Shown: piece after piece, positions 36,218 to 47,790 of the stretch
Layout of the letters: each line of letters begins with the position of its first letter
Position numbering within the stretch: the stretch's first letter is position 1
Assembly (NCBI GenBank): GCA_019400425.1
Contig: JAFREE010000149.1
Location: forward strand, 1-58,575
DNA from: Hymenochaete sp. R1
Taxonomy: Eukaryota; Basidiomycota; Agaricomycetes; Hymenochaetales; Hymenochaetaceae
DNA length: 58,575 nucleotides
Direction of reading: 5' to 3'
Made by a program: the position numbers and the translations under genes
Notes under the pieces: model-generated
Told to the model about the DNA's origin: nothing
Database searches by the model: none
Seen by the model: the letters and a program-made list of their open reading frames with translations, nothing else

Positions 36218-37064
36218 ATGTCTGACTACCATAATATTCGAACGATTCTCTACGTTGCCCTCGTATGTTCGCTTCTTTTTCTTCCCTCGCTTCGTTGCCT
36301 TTGTCGTCGTCTTCGCGTATGAAGAAGGCTGACTTACCCGACGTGTCGTTCACTTGTCTGTACAACAGGGCCTCTTCTCCATTGTCCTCATGGGATTAAC
36401 CGCCGCTCGAATCCATTACACGACGCATCTTACAAGGGGTGATCCTCTCAACAACGGAGTTTCTTTCTACGGTATGTTTTTTTTTCGATGCTGTCGATTC
36501 ATGCATGCACTCAGCTAATTTTCTGAATGTACTACTTGTAGATCCTATCGTAGCCGAGCTCCTCGTCTGTTCTATTTTTGGCACGATCTGGTCGCCTCTG
36601 ATGTAAGTAATCCTAAAGCTATCTCTAAAAAATCAACCAAACTACCTAATTTTTAAATCAAATCCGCTCATGCATATACCTTATCCAGGATCTACATCAT
36701 CCACGCCCAACGCGAATACGGCCCCCTTTCCAAAGGCTGGCAAGAACTCACCATCCTCGGCTTCCTCTGGCTTCTCCAACTCGTCGGCGCAGCCCTCTCC
36801 ACCCACATCTGGCCCAACCTCCCCGCCTTCTGCGCCCAATACCTCCCCTGCCGCGTCCTCACCGCCATGCTCGCCTTCGCGTGGCTCGGCTGGATCGTCT
36901 TGACGGCGCTGCTGGTGGAGGCGTTCGCGTATGGGCTGACGAATAGCGAGTTTGGGGCGGGGCGGAATGGGTATCCGGGGGGACAGGGGTATTGGGGACG
37001 CGGACATGAGGAAGGGGGGAATAGGAGGATGAGCGAGGCGAGTCAGTATTCGGTGCGGGCGTGA
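36218..37064 (+). CDS. Four-helix membrane protein (MARVEL-like)
   Basis: Four exons (36218-36262, 36369-36471, 36542-36602, 36689-37064) join in frame to 194 aa. Four hydrophobic helices are visible: TILYVALGLFSIVLMGLTAA, PIVAELLVCSIFGTIWSPLM, LTILGFLWLLQLVGAALSTH and MLAFAWLGWIVLTALLVEAF. The N-terminus is short, and a Gly-rich polar tail ends the protein. The pattern of two helix pairs with short loops resembles fungal MARVEL-domain proteins that organise plasma-membrane domains; this is inference from topology only. The ORF in exon 4 has high G+C. Introns are well formed and phase-consistent. Confidence 0.8.
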
Positions 37065-37810
37065 TGGATGGTGATGACGTCGTTCGGCTCTTTCTTGGTT
37101 TCTGTATCGATTTTGAAAATGGAGTCTGGAGATTTGGGGCTGCAGGCGGGTGGGCTGACCAATAGGGACGAGTTGATAGGTTGTGTGTGTAAGTTTACGA
37201 AGAGTAGAGAGGTTTCATGCCTTGTTTTTCATCGTGGTTGTGTGGTACACATGACCTTCATGCTTTGCTTGGTTTTATGTAACGTAACGCGAGGGACGGC
37301 GTCGAAGTCCTCTTATCTGACTTATCGCTCTTAACAGGATATGCGTATTATTATTAGCATGTGCAAGATCCGGTTACACATGTGTAGCAGAAGAACAATA
37401 AAGAAGAACATCTATATATGCAGTGATACGATGCGATATGCGTGATGGACCGAGTCGAAGCAAATTATGAGTAACGAACGAAGTGTTTTTGGGGGATGTA
37501 TATGCAGTGACTGAAGGGACATCATAAAGTATCATGAAAGGTTATTTGCAGCGTTAAATAATGTTCGAGAAAAGTCTAACGAAAGAATAGGAACATGTTG
37601 GGGTCCACAACCGTACATACTGTGCGCTGCACAGTACATGGTAAACGACACACCTCTCGGAAGAACAGAATACTAACTCGAATCACAACGCGGCGTCAGC
37701 CGCATAGCAAGACAGAGAATCCACAAGTCACATAGGACACAGGTCAGAAAATTCCACAATCAAACGGCCGCAGAAAACACCTCAGGCTACACGCCGCAGT
37801 GTATGACTGA
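37065..37810. other. Intergenic between convergent genes
   Basis: 3' flanks of the four-helix membrane gene (+) and the bestrophin gene (-). No coding frame of note. Confidence 0.5.
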
Positions 37811-39982
37811 TCATATGGCACGGGCCAACACATCTCTCATCGCGTTCGGGCCACGATGCATCCACTCCACCGGCGTGAGCCCAATAGTATCCGGCATCCC
37901 CTCTGTGCTCGCGCTCGGGTCTGCGCGTCCCATCGCGAAGAGGCGGTCGTTTCGGGGCGAGAAGGCCCAGACGTCGGGGGCGGGAGGGGGGAAAGCGGTG
38001 AGTGCTCTGAGCTCGTTCCGGATGATATTATTGCAGAAGTGTTCCATGTTCTGCGCGAGGATTGAGTGAAACGGAGAAAAGGGAAAAGTGAAAGGTGACG
38101 TACGAGGTCATTTTTATCGTAGCCAAATGGATCTGAATAATGAGCATCGATAGTGAGCATTATGAGTTCAATAGGAAACAATACCGGATACTCACTTTCA
38201 ATTTCTTCACCAGCAACAAGAAATCCGAAGAAGAAGAAGCTGATGATGCCAGTGGCGGGTATTGTGATATATTTGAGCGTGGAATATATTTGGAACGGCT
38301 GAAAAGGTGCGGGAGGGAGTGCTCAGTATTGCGGACATCAATGCAGATATATCCTGGCTTACCAAAGCGAGACAATAAATGATTGTGACAACCCATAAAT
38401 GAATTGAATACCTGCAGAAAACTAATATTAATGTTATAATCAGAAAAACTTAAGCAAAGACATACGAAAAGGGTATGGGGGTAGTCAAGATACGCTCAAG
38501 ACCAGTCAGGGCATCGGTGAGTTGGTTTACAGTCAAGATCAAGAGGTCTTGGTCTGTAGTTAGCATACCGCATATCATTCCTTTTGAGATGTGGTCAGAC
38601 ATACTGGTGGTGGGCACATCAATGGCCTTCCGCTGTTGTAAAGAAGCGACATACGAAGTCTGCAGTAAAATGTAAGGATCAGCAAGCAAAGCACCATATA
38701 AAAACTTCACACTAACCAAGTACATGGATATTTCAAGCGGAACATTACGAGTGACAACGGCATTTTTGGCACGTATCCTCGCTGCTTTCTTGCCCTCGAT
38801 ACTCTTCCCCTTCCGCCATAGACACTTGATGAAAAGCGACAAGGGAAATACGTCCATTACGGAGTACTTGGGTGGCATGGACGCAGGGAGAAGCATGATA
38901 TCCTTGTCGCTTGAAGTGTTAAACACGCCGGATCGAGGCGACAAGTTTCCACTGAACGAAAGGCGCGGCTTGCGGAACTTCGAACCTGAATCTTCCTTCG
39001 ATGTAACAGGCTGAGGGAGTCCATATGAGACGTGCTGAGCACCGGAGCCGTCATCGGGAGCGGCAGGAGCGTAATCCGTACCTAAACCACCTGGTGTCGC
39101 TGGTTCAATACTGATCGACGGATGGGGCCCATCTTCCACCACTTCCCTCCCCTCCTGAGATGCCTTTTCCGCTTCTGCCCTGCGATATGAGGATGTGCGC
39201 TGGAGGTTGGACGCCTGCTCAAATTCAGTAGGGATGACGCCGGCGGGAAAAGCGTACGACGGGAGGAACTTGACGAGATGGTAGAGGTCGATGTATTGAA
39301 TGCCTTCTTCACCGCGGAGGTAATGCTTGACTGCTATAGCAAATGCCTCGATGAGATTTATGACCGTCTTCTTCTCGATGATGTTTCGTGCTCTGCGCTC
39401 GTCCTCGGACCGTTCTTCTTTTTCGTCAATGGGTGTGATTGGGAGGAGATCTGATAGGGATTTCAATATAATGCATATGCCAAGAGAAGACGACTCGTGC
39501 CTGGAACGTGGAACCATACTGCTCTTGCCAAAATGCGAGATGCCATGATGATTTGTGACCAGAGCCTTCTCCCTTCATTGTACCGTTCGAAGCTTGATGT
39601 AGTCCGATACGAAACGACGAAACCCAATACCGTACCCACCCTAAATAGTTTGATCAGTAAAACATACTGAAAGGAGGCTCAATAAAGGTCTTAGGACTTA
39701 CACAGTCAATAAGGTAGCCGAGAAAGACAGGCTCGTAACCTTCTCATTGATCAGGACAACCATAGTAGCCCAACCTAGGTAGAACAAGAGAATGTGCCAG
39801 CATCGGAAGAGCGCCGTGGCTAATAAAGCACTAAACATGGCAGAAGCCAGTTTGAAGGGCGTCGTCGCCTCTTCGATTTTTGCGACATGAAAACGATTGG
39901 AATGTTGCTGGGAGTATGCGAAAGAATTCTTTCTATGTCTTCCAGGAGGTTGACTGACAGACGACCCCCTTGACCGCCACAT
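37811..39982 (-). CDS. Bestrophin-family anion channel (RFP-TM/UPF0187)
   Basis: Predicted membrane anion channel. Eight exons (39982-39702, 39640-39495, 39450-38717, 38659-38466, 38411-38363, 38298-38196, 38132-38104, 38050-37811) join in frame to 591 aa. Hallmarks, in order: an N-terminal FRCWHILLFYLGWATMVV helix, the family block VLGFVVSYRTTSSFERYNEG then RRLWSQIIMASRILARAVW (about residues 96-135), AFAIAVKHYLRGEEGIQY and LVKFLPSYAFPAG. Towards the end come two further helices (SIHLWVVTIIYCLALPFQIY, TGIISFFFFGFLVAGEEIEN) and the conserved PFGYDKNDLNMEHFC. A ~150-residue disordered loop (about 220-350) interrupts the domain, common in fungal members. One short intron (donor GTCGTC) is weaker than the rest. 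Confidence 0.92.
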
Positions 39983-40472
39983 GCTGATGATTTTTAAAGA
40001 GAGAAACAGTAAACACAGAGAGACAAACAGAAGATACAGGTGAGGAATGAAAACAAGAGATCAAGAGGTGCGTTGGAGCCAGCTATCTCGGTTATCGACC
40101 TTGTCCTGGATAAGGTGGCGAGGCGTTCCAGATTCCGGTTGAAAGGGGTAAAAGCGAGCACAACGCCGTTTCGCGTTGATGGGTTCATTGGCCCGGGCCA
40201 AGCCATCGACAATGACTGATATCAGAGTATGTTAATGTTGGTATTACGGTAATGATGATTTGCCATGAACGTCGGGTGCAAGAGACGACAAGACGCGGTC
40301 CAGTGATTTCGGCAACGAACGCGCTCGACGGCGACGACGAGCTCCCACCATCACTCATATCACATGAACCACGGATCTTGCTGCTGACTTCACTCTCGTC
40401 TACATACTTGTCGGTCATCTCAATTCAGAGTGTTCTCCATGAACCACCACCATAACTGAGTAGCTTGTAACG
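39983..40472. other. Divergent promoter region
   Basis: Shared upstream region of the bestrophin gene (-) and the BCKDH E1-alpha gene (+). Frames on both strands are short or lack protein-like composition. Confidence 0.5.
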
Positions 40473-42422
40473 ATGTATTCGTCAACTGCACGGCGTCTCT
40501 TCTCTGCTTCTGCTCGCTGGCGCTCTAAGCGGTTCCTGGCAACGACAGCCCCGCAGAGCCCAACCGGCCGCCATGACTTCCTGCCGACATCTCAGTCTGA
40601 AATAACCCCAAATATTCACTTTTTCAACTCTGTACTAGGTGACGACAAACAGATACCCTCTTACAGAATAATCGGAAAGGATGGGAAGCCAGTCGAAGGG
40701 GCTACGGTCCCAGATGTGGATGAAGCGCTCTGTCGAAAGCTGTGAGTTATTCCGTCGCATATGTGCTGTTCAAGTAACTTATAACTGTATTTTAGCTATG
40801 AGACCATGTCGGCGCTACCTTTAATAGACAATGTTCTCTATAATGTCCAGCGACAGGGAAAGATATCGTTCTATGTAAGTCCATAGAGTGCTTATCTGGA
40901 TCTTTCGGCATACTGATTATATACCCTAGATGACTTCGGTGAGCACCATTTTGAGTCTTGCTAGCGTAGGAGGGCCACAGAGCAAGCATAAGCTAGCTCT
41001 GAGATTCCTCCGCTCTGCTCTTCTCGCCTTCGTAGACCCTCATGCTCATGAATCCTTTCTTCGCTAGCACGGGGAAGAGGCATGTATCGTAGGTTCTGCG
41101 GCAGGCCTTGTATCAAACGATGAGTGAGTAAGTGTCTTTTATAAATGTGGCAGCATCTGATCAACGTGTAGAGTTCTGGGCCAGTACAGAGAATTTGGTG
41201 TTCTACTGTGGCGAGGGCTCCCTTTGGAAGACTATCTAAATCAGTGCTTCGGGAATGAGGATGACGCTGCAACCAAAGGGCGCCAAATGCCTGTTGTAAG
41301 TGTGGTTCGCCCGGTTCCGATGCAGTGCTTCGTTTTTTTCATCAACAATATTTTAGCATATTGGTTCTCCAAAATATCACTTCCATACCATATCATCACC
41401 TCTCGCAACGCAGATTCCTCAAGCCGCCGGAGTTGGCTATGCTCTTAAACGAGCCCCAGAGCGCCGTGGCAAAAATTGCGCTGTCGTTTACTTCGGTGAA
41501 GGTATGCAGCCAAGTTGTGAATTTGAAAATTTATCAGACTCACAGTAGCATAGGAGCCGCATCTGAAGGTGATTTTCATGCAGGCATGCTGCTTGCCTCG
41601 ACTATCCCATCACCAACGCTCTTTATTGCCCGAAATAATGGGTTTGCGATTTCGACTCCTGCATCGGAGCAGTTTCATGGAGACGGCATCGCCGCACGTG
41701 GTCAGTGAATCCCACCGGAATCTTTGTCGCATTCGTCTCGTCGTCTGAAGTTTACCCCTTTTCTCTTATATCTACCGCCGCACCAGGTCCTGGATACGGC
41801 ATGGAGACCATTCGCGTTGACGGAAACGACGTGCTGGCGGTCTTGCATGCGACGCGCGAAGCTCGGCGTAGGTGCGTCGCTAACGGGCGGGGTGTGCTCG
41901 TTGAGGCGATGACTTATCGTGTCGGTCACCATTCAACTTCCGACGACTCCTTTGCGTATCGTCCCCGCGCTGAGGTCGAGCAATGGGTCAAGGGTGATAA
42001 CCCGCTTGTACGCTTCCGATTATTTCTGGTGGATCGAGGGTGGTGGTCTGCAAAGGAAGAGGAAGAAATGAAGGCACGAGTCAAGAATGAGATACTACAA
42101 GCCTTCAGACGAGCAGAATCTCGCAAGCGACCAGAGCTGGGAGAATTGTTCACTGATATCTATGCGGGCCCAGAACCTTGGAATATTGTGCGTATTTTTT
42201 TTTATCTTGTCATCGTTTATCCGCGGGTTTTTTATGATTAACTTACAACGTTGTCTTCCATCTTGATTTACCCCGTTTGTCGCTCAGAAGGATCAAAGGA
42301 AGGAACTTATACGATTGCTGAAGAAATATGGGCGATCTTGGGAGCCTTGGAAGTCAGAACTGTCCAAGTTTAAAGGGAACGGGGATGACTTGCTGAAGAA
42401 GGAAGAATCGAGTGTAAATTAA
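40473..42422 (+). CDS. 2-oxoisovalerate dehydrogenase E1 subunit alpha (BCKDH)
   Basis: Thiamine-diphosphate subunit of the mitochondrial branched-chain 2-oxoacid dehydrogenase, which decarboxylates Leu, Ile and Val 2-oxoacids. Nine exons join in frame to 454 aa: 40473-40741, 40796-40874, 40930-40938 (9 nt), 41068-41123, 41172-41295, 41357-41501, 41554-41700, 41787-42187, 42288-42422. The Arg/Ser-rich start ([20 protein letters not shown]) is a mitochondrial presequence. Family blocks: [52 protein letters not shown], the ThDP motif [18 protein letters not shown], and the phosphorylation loop [16 protein letters not shown], including the serine targeted by BCKDH kinase in animals. Confidence 0.96.
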
Positions 42423-43140
42423 ATCGTAAGTCTTGTACTATACCCTTCAATCGACCCTAATAGACCAGCGATGGACTTTGGTTTGCTCATTTCAATCATC
42501 GCAAGTCGGCTTTGTACGAAGAGATGCATCATCAAGAGCGATATCCCGCGCGAGTTAATTGTTTTTGCTCGGAAGTTGTCGCCTTGGTGAACATTCGCAT
42601 CGGAGGCTTTCCTTCGACCGTAATGCCCATTCACTCTTGTATACTTTCCTCAACACGATTTCAATTCGCCTCATCGTGATATCAGTTTCTTCGTCTCGTT
42701 CTCGACTCTTAATCTGGTTGGCGATCATGATCCCGAGGTCTTTAGTGTCTTGCCGCATTCATTGTGAGTCCCCACGTACCAGATCCCTCGCTCGCCACCG
42801 CATCATGTACTAGTAGGCCCGAAGAGATTGCCGTCTATGAGCTGTTCCGCCCTCTTGAAGTCTATGGTGCCATACTGTCGGGTTTCCTTCACGAGCTCTC
42901 TTCCACGACACTTTATATCTGAGCTTGCATCGCGACCAGTGAGTTGCGCGAGCCAACCCACTCTCATGACCTCTTAGAGATACTTGCATTGTGGTCGACC
43001 TTTCGTCCCTTTCTTAGCTCTCCCCATAGTGTACGTCGGTTTCGTAAGTCAGATTTAGTGTCTTATTACACGTTGAAACTGCTAAACCTATATGCTTCAA
43101 AGCCCCGCGCAGGTCGCACTGCATTTGTTCAATTCTGTTC
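42423..43140. other. Intergenic, no confident gene
   Basis: Region between two plus-strand genes. Short open frames occur on both strands, including the 84-aa frame at 42559-42813, but none shows a domain, good splice borders or protein-like composition throughout. Confidence 0.45.
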
Positions 43141-45177
43141 ATGCGGCTGGTCGCTTTTTTGAGTGTTTCGCTGGTCTTTACCGCGCGGGTCGTGCACGGC
43201 AACTTCTTCAATGTCACATATTTGACTCCTGACCAATGTGGTCCTTTCGAGGTCTATTTTCAAGGACCGACGACACCAACATTTCCTCTTTCAATCACCG
43301 TTGCCCCCATTTCATCCAATCCGATTACGATAAGGATCCCAGACGATGCCTGGAATAACAGTACGCAAACGGGGGCGGCATCCGTAACATTCCTACCCTT
43401 TTCAAGCGGAACCCAGTTCATAGCATCCTTGGATGATGGAAATGGGAACTCTCTAGGTTTCGTATCGGATATTCTTGCGGTCAACAAGTCAGACTCGTCT
43501 TCGTGTCTAGTCCCACAGCGCTCCACTAATTTCTACGGGATCCACGGTGAATTTGACCAGTGCTCTCACTTCAACGTATCGTTCAATCCCAAGATGGTTG
43601 ATAACCAACCGACGATTCGAGCATTCCTTCCTCGAAGCTTCTCATTCTTCGTGAATGCCACAAGCTCAACACCCCAGACTATTACCTTCAACCCAAACGA
43701 TAGAGGCAACAACAGCTCCGACAACAATAATAACAGCTCCAGCAGCAACAACGACAAGGATAACAGTAATAAAGGCAGCAATAACAATGGCAATGGCGAC
43801 AAAAATATTAATGGAAGCAAAGAAGACGACGATAAAAAAGGAGCGAAGAACATTACGTTTCAAAATCAAGAATACGTCTTGGATGTCATACACGGATTTC
43901 AAGTCGTCCTTTTACTTGATGACCAGTCTGGGCACAGAGAAACGTCGAAGTTGTATACTGTAGGTGGATCCTCCAGTAGCTCGTCTGGTTGTTTCAAGGA
44001 AACCTTCAATACTCCTTCGACCCCATCCTCCCTCGGTCCACCATTTTCTAATAGTAATAGGCGAGGATCGATATCAAAGTGAGCTCTGCTTCATGTTCGT
44101 AGCCATTCGATATGCTGACTTTGAAATAGGACGAGTATTGTTATCATTAGCATTTTGTCCGTAAGCACGTTCATCACAGCAATTGTCATCATTGCCTTCT
44201 TCGTTCTATACCGCCGACGCAAGCGGCGCGCAAAGCATCAAGAACCCTCGTTCGTGTTTACCGAGGACGTTGATATGGGTAGTTCATTCGCCTCCAGGAT
44301 CCGAAATCGATTGTCTCAACTGACGGGTGGGAGGCGGAGGCAACGTAGCTTTCGAAGCTATCGCAGCGATCGAGACGAGAAGGGACGGTCATCGTATGTA
44401 CCAACATCACCGATAGGCAGCGTCGCTCCCATTGCTGCAGTGCAACTACCTCCACCTATGCCGTCAAGGATCATTTCATGGTTCAATGTTGACAAGGTCG
44501 CCACGGAGAAGACCAGGTCGCTGCCAGTAAACGACGGTGCACGCCGTGCGTCATTAGCACCGAGAGCCGGTTCCGTTCTACATTTAGAAGACGTACCAGA
44601 AATGCCGATTGCTCCCGATAACGCTTTAGTGTCATTTGAAGAGCCGCAAATTGTCGAAGTAGCGAATTCCTCTACGTCTCATGTTTCCAAAGGATCCCAA
44701 ATACTTCTAGGATCTAGCTATCTTTCTTCACCTCGCAAACCGTCGTTTGTGAGTGCCACCTCTATTCCCATTGGAGAACATTCTCGCACTCTATCTCCCA
44801 GTAAATCATTGCCGTTGATTCCGTATGCATTCAAGTCTTTGCCACAAGCACCACAGGACGCTCCCAGGGCGACACGGATTACTTCCACCTCGACTTATTC
44901 AGTGCGCTCCTCCGGGTACGCCCCGTCAAAGTTGTCCGACATGTCCTCAGTGTTCTCTGTGGACCGTCCACCCAGTATCTATGTCAGCTCGCCATTCGAG
45001 CCTTCGTACAACTTGCCCCGAAGCATCACGCCCCCTTCGATGCTGAATGCTGAACATTCAACGCCAGAGTCTCCTACCCTTCCTGTATATGACGCTACGC
45101 CGCAGTCAAGACGAGGTCCAGGATCCATATTAACTTTTCCCATTGCGTCGCTGAAGAAGAGGCTGTCCGGGATGTAG
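43141..45177 (+). CDS. Glycosylated type I membrane protein with Asn/Ser tract
   Basis: Two exons (43141-44078, 44130-45177) join in frame to 661 aa. The N-terminus is a signal peptide (MRLVAFLSVSLVFTARVVHG). The extracellular part has many N-glycosylation sequons (NVT, NNST, NKSD, NVSF, NATS, NITF), paired cysteines and an Asn/Ser/Asp/Lys low-complexity tract at about residues 185-240. One transmembrane helix begins exon 2 (SILSVSTFITAIVIIAFFVL), followed by a basic stop-transfer YRRRKRRAK and a ~310-residue cytosolic Ser/Pro-rich tail. Such architecture is widespread among basidiomycete cell-surface proteins, and resembles wall-stress sensors in layout only. A small upstream exon cannot be excluded. 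Function unknown. Confidence 0.82.
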
Positions 45178-45511
45178 TCGTCAAGGGTTATTTTTGATTG
45201 GTGATGCTCCTTGTAATCATTAGTACTTGTTCCATTTGTAACTCTTCGGTTTCTGTTGCGGTCGGACAATCTTTTCTTCTAAGCTTATTACTGTTTCAAA
45301 CGGTCTTTAAATTTCATTTCCCAAACGGACAACTTTGTATTTCTTCCTTGAGGAGCAAGTTCAAATTTATATGCACGTATTCTGACAATGGAAACATGGG
45401 GAATCTCAAGTACAAATCCATCTTAATCTGAATCCGAATCATTATGAGCTTCTGATCACTTTGAGGCGAAAAGGACCGATAGCGATAGCATTGGGCAACC
45501 TTTCGAACGTA
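45178..45511. other. Intergenic between convergent genes
   Basis: Short 3'-to-3' gap, AT-rich, with no coding frame that looks real. Terminators of both neighbours should lie here. Confidence 0.5.
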
Positions 45512-47052
45512 CTAAGCAACCGCAATGGATTGAGGCTGCTTCTGGACATTGGAAGTCGAAGTGTTTGCCTTCTCTTCCTCGAGTCGTCGCAGCTCATCCT
45601 CCAGCATTTTCTGTTGCCTTGCTACGCGAGCCGGGACTATGCGTCTACGTTCGGTCGCTATCCTGTATAAAGAATTAGCACTGTTCTCTGATAGGTAAAG
45701 TAGTGAGTAATGGTTTACTTGAAGTCCAGTTCCTCTACGCCGAGAGCGTTCAATGTCTTCCTCTCTACCAGAGAGAAGTCATCAGGATTTTTTCGGTTGA
45801 AAACGAACGGAGCCTTCAAGGCTGCTGGGGGATTTGTGATGATACGAGGAATCCGCGTATGATTCTTCGATGCCGAGTGCAGCATGAGCTTCAATACGAG
45901 CATATAAGTATATGTCGCTTAATCGAAATATTGGTATACTACTTACTGGATGTAGGAGTATGACATCTCCGGTTTCACCAGTGACTTCGACGAAGTTCTG
46001 GCACTTCTTAATTTCTTCGGTGTTAGACCAGTACGCTGGATGGTCCTGATGTCTTTCATACGTCGAGGTTGATGGAGTGAAAGACAGGCCTGTTGGAATA
46101 ACGCCTTCGGGATGCTCTGCGAGATATTTTGCAATCATTGGAATTGATTCGGGTGCGATATAGGTACCGCCCCCACGCGGTTTGATGTCCGCAAAGATAG
46201 GTATAACTAGCAGTGCTTGCTCCGGAGAATCTAGGAAATGGACCTTCGTCTTTTCTTAGATATTCAGTCTCTTGCAGGGGTGATTGTACTCACAAAGAAG
46301 TCGCCATCGGCATGCCAGTTACCTAAGTCTTGTGGCGCGATATACTTGTCCTCTCCTTCATATTCATCCGTTCCTAGATTCACAATGAAGTTGTCACCCC
46401 AAGAGCTGCTTTCTGGATTGATGCGCTCCTCTCCCCCTAAAAGATCTTTTATGGCCGCCCAGGCCTGAAAACTAATGAGGGATCACGGTTATCGATACTA
46501 TAAGATTCCACTCACTTTAGGAGCAAAGTCTTTCACCAATTCTGTGTGGTGCCGCGGCATGTGTACCTTCTCCTGTGTCCAAGTCTTTTTGTCGTTAGGA
46601 TCCATACCGAGCCTAGTCCACAAGTTGTGGGTCCATTCCTGGATTTGATCCGCACTAAAGGCATTCTTTATCCGAATATATCTGTCAATGAAGTTGTTAT
46701 TCGACGCTCAGCCATCATACAGCTCTAAATCTTACCCATTCTGCAAGAAAAAATCGATGTCTTCTTCTAGAAGTGATTCAATATAGTCTCGCTCTGGGAA
46801 TAGGATGGAAAAAGGACGTACGAGATAGTTGTTCGTACTGTCGAGTCATGATAAGGACGCAAGGACCCTACGTCTAGTTTTGATTCCACCCTTTATATAT
46901 GTGTGCGGATGTCCGTTCCGCTCAAGTAGCAAGTGTAAACGTGTTACGACCAAATTTATACGATACAAGATCCCATGACAGTCAAAAGAAGCAATCTTGA
47001 GTTCTTCGGATGAATAAGTCTCCCAGTTGAATCTTCCTTGGGAACAAGTCAA
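45512..47052 (-). CDS. Phytanoyl-CoA dioxygenase family (2-oxoglutarate/Fe(II)) enzyme
   Basis: Predicted non-haem iron oxygenase. Exons placed with matching phase: 46837-46736, 46681-46516, 46464-46294, 46243-45947, 45888-45719, 45662-45512. An upstream exon ending at 46967 (containing FNWETYSSEELKIASFDCHG) also fits in phase, but its start codon is not found, so the 5' end is uncertain. The core reads NGYIRIKNAFSADQIQEWTH, then the metal-binding H-x-D in GNWHADGDFFVHFLDSPEQA, then PRGGGTYIAPESI and the distal HP/H region GDVILLHPLMLHSASKNHTR, with the Arg expected to bind 2-oxoglutarate. The substrate is not predictable. The C-terminal helix is Glu/Arg-rich. It is convergent with the membrane gene to its left and on the same strand as the small gene to its right. 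Confidence 0.88.
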
Positions 47053-47187
47053 GGCAATTGAGTTTGGTTTACACGAGCAAACGCGTTTGTCAGATAGTGT
47101 ACATATTTGTTAATCACTACGAAGCAGCGGTATGGGCCAGATAGTCTTGTGCTCGGAGAGCATTTGGATAAGACGCCATCCAGCAAA

Positions 47188-47601
47188 TCAATTTGAAGCA
47201 GTTTCGAGTAAAGGGTCTCCGAATTCTTATTACATGGAAGACATGAACGTGCAAGTAGCCTTAGCAAGGACAGATTTCAAATCGATGGGACACTTACCTT
47301 GCTTCAACTTTTCCATTAACTCAACGTCCATCAGTTCATCCTTGCGGCTACTTTCACGCCCTTCCCTATGACCAAACTCGGCCTGAGTGAACGTTCGGGT
47401 CATTGCACCGTCATCGCGCCTCCTTGACTTCTGATCTCTGCCCGATCCCGTAGGCATTCGCCTCTTTGTGTTGCTCGTTTCACGTTGAAGATGAGAGCTT
47501 GTTGGTGCATTTTGTGAGGGTGGTATAATCTCCTCTGGCGGAGGAGAGCCAGATGATGGCGTGGAGGGCGACGGAGAGACGGGCTCTTGTGGCGAGTTCA
47601 T
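47188..47601 (-). CDS. Small basic protein, unknown function
   Basis: Two exons (47601-47298 and a 38-nt last exon 47225-47188) join in frame to 113 aa. The first half is Ser/Pro-rich and disordered, the middle Arg/Asp-rich (GSGRDQKSRRRDDGAMTR), and the end reads as a helix, LMDVELMEKLKQEFGDPLLE. The splice borders (GTAAGT donor) are good and the C-terminal helix looks conserved-like, which is why I keep it separate from the dioxygenase next to it. No family recognised. It is divergent from the KHE1-family gene, sharing a ~190 bp promoter region. Confidence 0.6.
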
Positions 47602-47790
47602 GATGATGGTCGTTATTGTCGATGTTGAATGTTCGCGCTAAGTCGTGCCGCCGCGACGCGCGCGCTGCTCCGCTCTCTGACGTCGATCCCGAGCAACTTC
47701 TCATGCCGCATTCATCTGAAATTCATTTCTATCTTCTACCACCACGAACACGGCCGACTCGACAGCTTTAAAGCTCTGTAGAACATAGAA

